This document shows positions 56,601 through 64,000 of a DNA stretch of 64,000 nucleotides, piece by piece. The notes under the pieces are model-generated. The model was not told the origin of the DNA, made no database searches, and was given only the letters and a program-made list of their open reading frames with translations. The position numbers were made by a program, and so were the translations under genes. This DNA comes from Rickettsiella grylli (lineage in GTDB: Bacteria; Pseudomonadota; Gammaproteobacteria; Diplorickettsiales; Diplorickettsiaceae): positions 523,001-587,000 of the forward strand of contig NZ_AAQJ02000001.1 of the NCBI RefSeq assembly GCF_000168295.1, read 5' to 3'. How positions within the stretch are numbered: the first letter of the stretch is position 1; each line of letters starts with the position of its first letter.

Positions 56601-57905
56601 TTGTCTAGTTTAAAAGAAATCCATGTTCCTGATTTAGGTAACATAAGCACTGCAGCAATCATTGATATCCCCGTGAAAGAAGGTCAACGGATTGCAGTCG
56701 AGGAGGCATTAATTACATTAGAAAGTGATAAGGCGTCTGTGGATATTCCTTCGCCTTTTGCGGGAACATTAAAAGAATTAAAAGTGAACGTCGGTGATAA
56801 CGTTTCTCAAGGGGATTTGATTGCGATTTTAGAAACGGAAGAATCGAGTGATGCAGAAGAACCAAAGATCAAGTCTATACCAACTGGGAATGAAGAAAAA
56901 AAATCGCTCTCTGAGACAGGGGTTGAAAAAGCATCGATTCTTTTGAATAAAAATGAAGAAATATCAGAAACCGTCAACGTGTCAGACGAAGAAATGGAAG
57001 ATGATGATCCAGGAACGATTCATGCCGGTCCCGGTGTTCGACGTTTAGCGCGCGAGCTGGGTATCGATTTGAATAACATTCAGGGTACGGGTCCAAAAGG
57101 TCGTATTCTTAAGGAAGATTTACAAAAATTTGTTAAAACAAAACTTCAATTCGCCTCGAATGACAAGATGGGCTTACCTCCAGTACCGGAAATTGATTTT
57201 AATCAATTCGGTGAAACAGAAAAACAACCTTTATCACGGATTAAAAAATTAAGTGCACAGTATTTACACCGAAATTGGTTACAGGTCCCTCATGTCACGC
57301 AGTTTAATGACGCCGACATTACTGAACTTGAAGTTTTTCGTAAAGCACAAGCCGGGTTTGCCGCTAAACAACAGATTAAACTGACACCGCTTGTGTTTAT
57401 TATGAAAGCGGTAGTGACGAGTTTAAAAGCGTTTCCATCATTTAACGCTTCTTTATCCGCTAATGATCAGGAACTGACGCTTAAAAAATATTATCATATC
57501 GGTATTGCAGTCGATACATCGGAAGGTTTAGTCGTACCGGTCATACGGGATGTGGATAAAAAAAGTCTTTTAACGTTAGCGGAAGAATTAGGCCACGTGA
57601 GCCAAAAAGCGCGCGCAAAACAACTGTCGAGTGGAGATTTGCAAGGTCATTCGTTTACCATTTCCAGTTTAGGAGGCATTGGAGGTACAGCGTTTACACC
57701 CATCGTTAATGTCCCGGATGTTGCTATTTTAGGTGTTTCAAGAGCACAATTTAAACCCTGCTATCGGGAAGGTGAGTTTATCCCGCGGTTCATGTTACCG
57801 TTGTCGTTATCGTATGACCATCGTGTCATTGATGGTGCAGAAGGCGCACGGTTTATTATGCATTTAACAGAATGTCTCTCCGATATACGCCGTTGGTTGT
57901 TATAA
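56601..57905 (+). CDS. aceF: Dihydrolipoamide acetyltransferase (PDH E2)
   Basis: A 434-aa protein from a TTG start at 56601, which has a GAGGAG ribosome site 7 bases upstream; an ATG at 56574 lacks one. It has a single lipoyl domain (K44 in LESDKASVDIP), an acidic linker, a peripheral-subunit binding domain (GPGVRRLARELGIDLNNIQGTGPKGRILKEDL) and the catalytic core with SYDHRVIDGAEGARF near the end. E. coli AceF has three lipoyl domains; one is common elsewhere. Confidence 0.94.
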   Translation: MSSLKEIHVPDLGNISTAAIIDIPVKEGQRIAVEEALITLESDKASVDIPSPFAGTLKELKVNVGDNVSQGDLIAILETEESSDAEEPKIKSIPTGNEEKKSLSETGVEKASILLNKNEEISETVNVSDEEMEDDDPGTIHAGPGVRRLARELGIDLNNIQGTGPKGRILKEDLQKFVKTKLQFASNDKMGLPPVPEIDFNQFGETEKQPLSRIKKLSAQYLHRNWLQVPHVTQFNDADITELEVFRKAQAGFAAKQQIKLTPLVFIMKAVVTSLKAFPSFNASLSANDQELTLKKYYHIGIAVDTSEGLVVPVIRDVDKKSLLTLAEELGHVSQKARAKQLSSGDLQGHSFTISSLGGIGGTAFTPIVNVPDVAILGVSRAQFKPCYREGEFIPRFMLPLSLSYDHRVIDGAEGARFIMHLTECLSDIRRWLL

Positions 57906-57976
57906 CTTTTTTGTACATTTTTTGATAACTCCTTTTTCATTTTATCAAGTAATTAAAATTATTTTTAGAGGAATTT

Positions 57977-59383
57977 ATGGCTGAATTAGAAATTAAAAAA
58001 ACCGAACTTCTCGTACTCGGTAGTGGCCCCGGGGGATATAGTGCTGCGTTTCGTGCCGCAGACTTAGATAAAAAAGTTATTCTTGTTGAAAGAGAATCGA
58101 CACTCGGTGGCGTTTGTTTAAATATTGGATGTATTCCTTCTAAAGCGTTATTACATGCCGCTAAAGTCATTGACGATGCAAAAGCGATGGCAAAGTGGGG
58201 TCTGGATTTTGGAAAACCAACGATTGATCTTAAAAAATTACGTGATTTTAAATCAAACGTGGTAAAAAAATTAACACAGGGTTTGTCATTGCTTGCCAAG
58301 CAACGAAACGTTGAATGGATCAAAGGCGAAGGAAAATTTATCGGAAAAAACAAATTGATCGTTGGGAAACAAAAAATTGTTTTTGATGCGGCTATTATTG
58401 CCGCAGGTTCACAACCGATACGATTGCCTTTTTTACCCGACGATCCGCGTATTATGGACTCAACAGGTGCACTTGAGTTGAAAGAAATTCCAGATAAACT
58501 CCTCATTTTAGGGGGAGGGATTATCGGTATGGAAATGGCAACCGTTTATCGTGCGTTGGGTAGCGAGATTACTGTGGTAGAAACGGGCGATATGATTATC
58601 AATGGTCCCGATAAAGAAATTGTGACGCCTTTATATAAGCGTTTGCAAAAAGAATATACCTTTTTGTTAAAAACGAAAGTGACTCAAGTGGATGCAAAAA
58701 AAGATGGGCTTTGGGTTACATTTGAAGGTGAGGGTATTTCAAAACCGCAACGGTTTGATCAAATCTTATCAGCTGTGGGTCGTAAACCCAACGGTAAAAA
58801 CATCGGTGCTGAAGCTTTAGGGCTCTCTATTACTGAGCAAGGCTTTATTCCAGTGGATAAGCAATTGAGAACAAATATTCCACATATTTATGCGATAGGC
58901 GATATTGTTGGTCATCCTATGTTAGCCCATAAAGCATCGGCAGAAGGGCGGGTTGCTGCTGAAGTAATTGCGGGAAAAAAACATTTTTTTGAACCGCAAT
59001 GTATTCCTGCAGTCGCGTATACGGATCCTGAAATTGCGTGGGTGGGTTTAACAGTAAATGCAGCGAAAGAAAAAAATGTGGCTTACGAAAAAGCTGTTTT
59101 TCCGTGGTTAGCGAGTGGTCGTTCTTTAGGGCAAGGACGTGATGAAGGATTGACTCAGTTGTTATTTGATCCGAAAACGCACCGTATTCTAGGAGGAGGA
59201 ATTGTGGGGCCTAATGCCGGTGAATTGATTGCTGAGATTACATTGGCGATCGAAATGGGTTGTACAGCTGAAGACATCGCATTAACCATTCATCCGCATC
59301 CCACACTGTCTGAAACAGTCATGTTAGCCAGTGAAATTTTTGAGGGGACGATTACTGATCTCTATATGCCCAAGAAAAAATAA
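57977..59383 (+). CDS. lpdA: Dihydrolipoamide dehydrogenase (E3)
   Basis: A 468-aa flavoprotein that reoxidises lipoamide for the pyruvate and 2-oxoglutarate dehydrogenase complexes. FAD motif VLGSGPGGYSAAFRAADL; redox disulfide C47/C52 in GGVCLNIGCIPSKALLHA; NAD site LLILGGGIIGMEMATVY; AIGDIVGHPMLAHKA; and the active-site HPHPTLSE near the end. Third gene of the PDH operon. Confidence 0.97.
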   Translation: MAELEIKKTELLVLGSGPGGYSAAFRAADLDKKVILVERESTLGGVCLNIGCIPSKALLHAAKVIDDAKAMAKWGLDFGKPTIDLKKLRDFKSNVVKKLTQGLSLLAKQRNVEWIKGEGKFIGKNKLIVGKQKIVFDAAIIAAGSQPIRLPFLPDDPRIMDSTGALELKEIPDKLLILGGGIIGMEMATVYRALGSEITVVETGDMIINGPDKEIVTPLYKRLQKEYTFLLKTKVTQVDAKKDGLWVTFEGEGISKPQRFDQILSAVGRKPNGKNIGAEALGLSITEQGFIPVDKQLRTNIPHIYAIGDIVGHPMLAHKASAEGRVAAEVIAGKKHFFEPQCIPAVAYTDPEIAWVGLTVNAAKEKNVAYEKAVFPWLASGRSLGQGRDEGLTQLLFDPKTHRILGGGIVGPNAGELIAEITLAIEMGCTAEDIALTIHPHPTLSETVMLASEIFEGTITDLYMPKKK

Positions 59384-59799
59384 ATAACACATAAAAAATG
59401 AATATATCATTTCAGGTTATAAGGGGATAGTTCTATTTTGGCCGACTGATTATCAGACGGTTCGATATAATGATTCCCGTATTACGCGGGGCATCAATGC
59501 ATGAAGCGATGACATTGACAATTTCTTCCCAATGTGTGGTATAGCGTGGTGAACGTTGTGTTGAGCATTCGGTATAATACCCATTAATATTATTCCGGCC
59601 TTTTTATAATTGAATTCAAGGGATGACGGGAAGCCTATTGAGTGAGTAATTCTGTATTAGGGAGTATTTAACGAAGTGTGTCAACGCTAAACTAAATGAA
59701 TAAATTTTAGAAGAAGAAAAAAATGGCTACTCTTCTAGAATCAGTAAATCCTCATCCGATAGACCCGTTATTTCCTTGATAAGTGGAAGATTAATTCGT
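59384..59799. other. Non-coding stretch with a possible minus-strand relic
   Basis: No intact gene. A minus-strand frame at 59433-59606 reads NGYYTECSTQRSPRYTTHWE then IVNVIASCIDAPRNTG and ends at a TAG. It looks protein-like but has no start codon and matches nothing I know. The remainder is AT-rich and featureless. Confidence 0.35.
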
Positions 59800-60412
59800 T
59801 TAGTTAACATTTTTTTTAGCAATATTAATCGCTTTTACGGTACTCCTTCGTACCGACCTTGCTGTAGATCTTCTTGCCGACCTTGCTGTTTTTAATTGTT
59901 GTGCTGCATTCATAATATCTTCCTCATAGTCTTCGATGGTTTTAAGCTTCTCAATCACCTGGTTCACATTGGCAGTCTCACCTTTGACTAACATATAATA
60001 TATCAATTGATTGAACAAATCATGATCAGGCTTCACCCGTTTAATTAGCTTTATAATATGATCGGCGATATCCTCTAGATCTCGGGTAAAAATATGTTTT
60101 TGAACAATTTCTAAGAAAGCAAGCGTTTTGTGTCGATAGATCTCCTCATCCGGCAGTACATTGAGATCGACAAGCAGGGTCATCGAAGAAATGTGCTTTT
60201 GCAAAGGGCGTGTCCTCAACGCAATCGATGAGCTTTAAGCAAAGGGTACTGACCTTTCCCATGGTAGAACAGCATCGAAATAACAACCGGTAATTTTTTG
60301 TATCCAAGGTTTAGATGCTGCTGCATAATGGCCACTTTATAGCGGTGCATGCGAAAAGGCATCAGTTCCTCTGCGGTGCTTTGATGTTCGAGATTGAGAT
60401 AAATTCCACCGT
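59800..60412 (-). pseudogene. Rpn-family nuclease/transposase-like gene, frameshifted
   Basis: From about 60412 the minus strand reads [38 protein letters not shown] and [16 protein letters not shown]. After frame changes near 60230 and 60185 comes LVDLNVLPDEEIYRHKTLAFLEIVQKHIFTRDLED and onward to 59800. This is the Rpn (YhgA-like) recombination-promoting nuclease pattern (IEHQS, MPFR, RYxVAIMQ, LLFYHG). The N-terminal catalytic start is missing. The C-terminus ends in a tandem Arg/Ser/Thr-rich repeat (SARRSTARSVRRST), itself produced by a short DNA duplication at about 59840-59890. Confidence 0.75.
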
Positions 60413-60527
60413 CATTTCAATGATTCGCGCATAGAAAAAAGCTACTTATCAATTTTATTAATAACATATTTTATTTATATTCATTATTCAATGATTAAAT
60501 ACCTGAACTCAAAAATAGGATTAAATC

Positions 60528-62693
60528 TTAAACTTTACTATAAGTGTCATCGCTACTTTGAGCCCAACGTTTTATAATCGGTTGAATCAAATAGGGGTAT
60601 TTGGTTTGTAGTAATGTACTCAGATGAAGAACCTGTGGAATGAGATCGTGATCGCGTTTTAGACACGCGATGCGCAACTGTTTCCAACCCGTTTGCCGTA
60701 ATCCCCAAATTTCGCCCGGACCACGGAGCTCTAAATCTTTTTGCGCGATCGTAAAACCATCGTTGCTGAGCCGCATAATGCTTAAACGTTCTTTAGCCAG
60801 TAGCGACAACGATTGATAGAGCAAAATGCAACAGCTTTTGCTGCTACTTCGACCGACACGACCACGCAATTGATGAAGCTGTGCTAAACCTAAACGTTCA
60901 GCATTTTCTATGACCATTAAATTAGCGTTGCTGACGTCAACACCGACTTCGATAATGGACGTGGAAACGAGTAAATCAATGACGCCCTTTTTGAAATCAC
61001 GCATAATGCTTTCTTTTTCAGTACTGTGAAGTCTTCCATGGATCAAACCTAAACGTAAGTCGGTTAAATCAGCTTTTAAGGTTTTAAAGAGGGTTTCAGC
61101 GGCCTGATAATGTTGTAAGCCTGATTCTTCGATCAGTGGACAGACCCAATAGACTTGTTTTTTCTCGCCACAGGTTATGCGCACTTTTTCAATGACTTTA
61201 GAACGACGACGTTCGGGGATAACCAGTGTTTTTACAGGAAGTCGACCCGGAGGTAATTCATCAAGAAAAGAAATATCGAGATCGGTAAAACTGGTCATGG
61301 CTAAGGTTCTGGGAATGGGCGTTGCCGTCATGAAAAGTTGATGGGCCTGTAAATTTTTTTGTTGGCTTTTTTTCCATAAATCGAGACGTTGTTTGACGCC
61401 AAATCGATGTTGTTCATCGATAATAATAAAACCTAAATTCGAAAAATACACCTCGTTTTGAAAAAGCGCGTGCGTTCCAATAGCAATATGCGCTTTTCCG
61501 GTTTTAATTTCATCGAGAATTTGTTTTTTAGCCGTAGTTTGTAAGCGTGCGTTTAAACAGACGACATGAAACCCTAAAGGAGTTAACCAGCGATGGAAAT
61601 GTTGATAATGTTGTTCACTTAATAATTCAGTGGGTGCCATGAGCGCAACCTGATAGTGATTCGCAATAGCCAATAATGCGGCGAAAGCCGCGACGATTGT
61701 TTTTCCTGATCCAACATCACCTTGCAATAAACGTTGCATAGGGGTTGCACGTTGCATATCCTGATTAATTTCTTTAATAATACGTTGTTGTGACGATGTT
61801 AATTGAAAGGGTAAAGCAGTTTGGAATCGTTTCATTAACGCTGAATTGAGTTTAAATCGGGGTGCTATTCCTGCAGCGCGTTTTTTTTTCATTTGTTGCA
61901 CACTCAATGAATGGGCTAATAATTCTTCTAAAGCTAAGCGCTGTTGAGCGATATGTTTTCTACGCGCTAATAGATCTAAAGGTGCATTAGCGGGTGGGCG
62001 ATGAATATAATATAAGGCGTCTAATAAAGAGGGAAGCGCGATGCGTTTTAATAAATGTTCAGGGAGATAGTCAGGAAAATAATGTTGTTGTTTGTGAACG
62101 AATGGTTTTTCAGTCGTCATTTCGAATAATAAATGGAACACTTGTGTAATCAATTTATGCCATAGACGTTGAGTCATTCCCGGTGTGCTGGGGTAAATAC
62201 TGGTTAAATAAGGGGGTAAAAGAGGTGATTGATGAGGACGCAAAAATTCATAATCAGGATGAATCATTTCACGTTCAAAGAATCTATTTTTTTGGGCATG
62301 TATTGGGCCAAAACACAGTAAACGCAGTCCTTTTTTAAACTGCTGAATTTGTTTGGCTTTTAAATGGAAAAATCGTAGTGTAACAGAGCCTGTTTCATCA
62401 CTGAGTTTACAGGAATAGCTTTTTTTATTTTTAATACGGAGTGGATGGTCTTGAATAATACCGGTAATCAACGCATGCTGACCTTCACGAACCGATCGAA
62501 TAGGGGTCAGTTGTGTTCTATTTTCATAACGCAAGGGGAGATGCAGAAGCAAATCTTGTAAATGGTGAATACCACATTTGTGCAAATAATGGCTTATCTT
62601 TGGTCCAACGCCCGTCAATTGGGTGCAGCTTATTTCAGCCAATGTTTGTTTAGTTCCGTGATTTGGATTTTTTAAACCAAGGTTTTGCATCAT
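60528..62693 (-). CDS. recG: ATP-dependent DNA helicase RecG
   Basis: A 721-aa branch-migration helicase acting on stalled forks. It has an N-terminal wedge/OB region (LTGVGPKISHYLHKCGI, LLLHLPLRYENRTQLTPI), Walker A GDVGSGKT, DEQHRFG (DExH), TATPIPRTLAM, STSIIEVGVDVSNA and QLRGRVGRSS. The start gives about 25 extra residues compared with E. coli. It is divergent from accB. Confidence 0.95.
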   Translation of the reverse strand: MMQNLGLKNPNHGTKQTLAEISCTQLTGVGPKISHYLHKCGIHHLQDLLLHLPLRYENRTQLTPIRSVREGQHALITGIIQDHPLRIKNKKSYSCKLSDETGSVTLRFFHLKAKQIQQFKKGLRLLCFGPIHAQKNRFFEREMIHPDYEFLRPHQSPLLPPYLTSIYPSTPGMTQRLWHKLITQVFHLLFEMTTEKPFVHKQQHYFPDYLPEHLLKRIALPSLLDALYYIHRPPANAPLDLLARRKHIAQQRLALEELLAHSLSVQQMKKKRAAGIAPRFKLNSALMKRFQTALPFQLTSSQQRIIKEINQDMQRATPMQRLLQGDVGSGKTIVAAFAALLAIANHYQVALMAPTELLSEQHYQHFHRWLTPLGFHVVCLNARLQTTAKKQILDEIKTGKAHIAIGTHALFQNEVYFSNLGFIIIDEQHRFGVKQRLDLWKKSQQKNLQAHQLFMTATPIPRTLAMTSFTDLDISFLDELPPGRLPVKTLVIPERRRSKVIEKVRITCGEKKQVYWVCPLIEESGLQHYQAAETLFKTLKADLTDLRLGLIHGRLHSTEKESIMRDFKKGVIDLLVSTSIIEVGVDVSNANLMVIENAERLGLAQLHQLRGRVGRSSSKSCCILLYQSLSLLAKERLSIMRLSNDGFTIAQKDLELRGPGEIWGLRQTGWKQLRIACLKRDHDLIPQVLHLSTLLQTKYPYLIQPIIKRWAQSSDDTYSKV

Positions 62694-62792
62694 GCTTTCT
62701 CGACGTGCGTGATGGTTTACACCATAATAAAAGTAAAAAGTATAAGCGTAAGCTTAGCAACTTAGGTTGATAAAGACTAGCAAAGTCCGCGA

Positions 62793-62819
62793 GGATATGC
62801 TCCAATAAGGCGCATATTC
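62793..62819. other. Hairpin upstream of accB
   Basis: GGATATGCTCC and GGCGCATATTC can pair at 9 of 11 positions around an AATAA loop, 19 bases upstream of the accB start codon. It could be a 5' leader structure. No known riboswitch is recognised. Confidence 0.3.
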
Positions 62820-62838
62820 TTGTTGTAAAGAGGCCATA

Positions 62839-63285
62839 ATGATGGATCCGGAAAAAATTAATCAGCTTGTTAAACTTTTAGATGAGCATGGTTTAAATGA
62901 AATTGAATTTTCTGAAGGTTCCCAAACGATACGTATAAAACGCGATACACCACTTTCTGCACAGAGTGTGCCGATGCAATCACAGCCATCTCGTCTCAAT
63001 CTTTCAATGACGCCAACAGCATTGCCGGCATCTGAAAAAGCGGAAACCGAAGATAATATTTTAGTCGCACCCGTGTTGGGGACCGTTTATTTAGCCCCTT
63101 CACCGGGTGCTGAACCTTTTGTTCATTTAGGTCAATCGGTTAAAAAAGGAGATACCGTCTGTATCATTGAAGCGATGAAAATGATGAATCATATCGAAGC
63201 GCATAAAGACGGTATTATTAAAAAAAGATTTGTCGAAAACGGGATGCCCGTTCAATATAATGATTCTTTATTTATCATTGAATAA
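62839..63285 (+). CDS. accB: Biotin carboxyl carrier protein of acetyl-CoA carboxylase
   Basis: A 148-aa protein with an N-terminal helix and the EFSEGSQTIRIKR strand, a flexible Pro/Ser/Ala linker, and the biotinyl domain with the thumb-containing segment APVLGTVYLAPSPGAEPF and the biotin lysine K114 in EAMKMMN. It lies 31 bases before accC, the usual accBC operon. Confidence 0.96.
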   Translation: MMDPEKINQLVKLLDEHGLNEIEFSEGSQTIRIKRDTPLSAQSVPMQSQPSRLNLSMTPTALPASEKAETEDNILVAPVLGTVYLAPSPGAEPFVHLGQSVKKGDTVCIIEAMKMMNHIEAHKDGIIKKRFVENGMPVQYNDSLFIIE

Positions 63286-63316
63286 TTGCGTGGGTTAAAA
63301 TGAGTAGGTAAAAATA

Positions 63317-64000
63317 ATGCTAAATAAAGTGGTTATTGCAAATCGTGGTGAAATTGCTTTACGTATTTTACGGGCGTGTAAAGAACTCGGTATTCAAACG
63401 GTCGCTTTGCATTCAACCGCGGATGATAATTTAAAACATGTGAAACTCGCTGACGAGACAGTCTGTATTGGTCCTCCTTCTGCAAGTCAAAGTTATTTAA
63501 ACATCCCTGCCATTATTAGCGCGGCTGAAATTACAGATGCGATGGGGATACATCCGGGTTATGGCTTCCTTTCTGAAAATGCAGATTTTGCAGAACGGGT
63601 CCAACAAAGTGGTTTTGTTTTTATTGGACCTGAACCGGAAACTATCCGGAGAATGGGGGATAAAGTATCGGCGATTGCCGCGATGCGAAAAGCAAAGATC
63701 CCGTGTGTACCGGGCTCGGAAGGTGAATTAGAGAATGATGATAAAAAAAATTTGAAAATCGCACAAAAAATTGGTTATCCGGTATTGATTAAAGCCGCCG
63801 GTGGAGGAGGGGGGCGAGGGATCCGTGTGGTGCATAGTGAGGCAGCGTTGTTAAGTGCAATTTCACTGACGCGATCGGAAGCAGAAGCTAACTTTAAAAA
63901 TGCCAGTGTTTATTTGGAAAAATTTTTAATTAATCCAAGACATATTGAAATCCAAGTATTAGGTGATGGTCAAGGTCATGCGGTCCATCTCGGTGAGCGA
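63317..64000 (+). CDS. accC: Acetyl-CoA carboxylase biotin carboxylase subunit (partial)
   Basis: The first 228 codons of biotin carboxylase, cut by the window end. It begins [20 protein letters not shown], then [42 protein letters not shown], and the glycine-rich ATP-binding loop [13 protein letters not shown]. It continues to the [18 protein letters not shown] region. It carboxylates biotin on AccB for fatty acid synthesis. Confidence 0.97.
   Translation, partial: MLNKVVIANRGEIALRILRACKELGIQTVALHSTADDNLKHVKLADETVCIGPPSASQSYLNIPAIISAAEITDAMGIHPGYGFLSENADFAERVQQSGFVFIGPEPETIRRMGDKVSAIAAMRKAKIPCVPGSEGELENDDKKNLKIAQKIGYPVLIKAAGGGGGRGIRVVHSEAALLSAISLTRSEAEANFKNASVYLEKFLINPRHIEIQVLGDGQGHAVHLGER

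Noticed and set aside
1..64000. CRISPR arrays and intact insertion sequences
   Set aside because: No regularly spaced repeat array and no complete transposase with terminal inverted repeats was seen on reading through the window.

Overview
The window looks like a chromosomal segment of a host-associated gammaproteobacterium of the order Legionellales, probably near Coxiellaceae/Rickettsiella. Three things point there: icmT and icmS genes of a Dot/Icm (type IVB) secretion system, a small gene of the Coxiella CBU_0585 type between rpoH and a CYTH gene, and large eukaryote-like proteins (ankyrin repeats, an astacin protease) in an AT-rich genome full of decaying genes. The assignment rests on recognising protein families by eye; no database search was possible.

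Layout. 0-4 kb: end of an unknown gene, a DUF3579 gene, the unit rpoH / small CBU_0585-type gene / CYTH phosphatase, and divergent ispG. 4-8 kb: a 723-aa astacin-like metalloprotease with a membrane-spanning C-terminal half, an unknown membrane protein and an Mth938-like protein. 8-14 kb: recJ, a small exported protein, dusA, and the feoABC ferrous-iron uptake operon behind a Fur box. 14-19 kb: murE-murF-mraY for peptidoglycan, followed by hflD. 19-27 kb: a saccharopine dehydrogenase-like oxidoreductase, a copper P-type ATPase, a 1068-aa ankyrin protein with freshly duplicated repeats, a frameshifted relic and an unknown membrane-anchored protein. 27-33.4 kb: a quinoprotein system, with a four-helix membrane protein, a glucose-dehydrogenase-like PQQ enzyme and a third membrane protein, converging on a complete pqqABCDE operon that includes a 24-codon pqqA with its own promoter.

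33.4-47.5 kb is an accessory region packed with wreckage: two methyltransferases, an Rpn-type nuclease fragment, a PAS-domain fragment, a Gfo/Idh oxidoreductase with one internal stop, a carbon-nitrogen hydrolase, a PaaA-like fragment and a ketosynthase fragment. Intact cargo lies between them: an FAD/NAD(P) protein paired with a hybrid histidine kinase, a GNAT acetyltransferase, a GH25 lysozyme and a YjdF protein. The right end holds a phage or plasmid-like module (replication protein, ParB-like protein, repressor, excisionase-like protein, frameshifted tyrosine integrase) abutting the 3' end of tRNA-Phe, the probable integration site.

47.5-64 kb returns to core genes: tRNA-Phe, icmT-icmS, putA, a CPA2-type antiporter, an ampE-like gene, the pyruvate dehydrogenase operon aceE-aceF-lpdA, a broken Rpn nuclease gene, recG, and accB-accC, the last running off the window.
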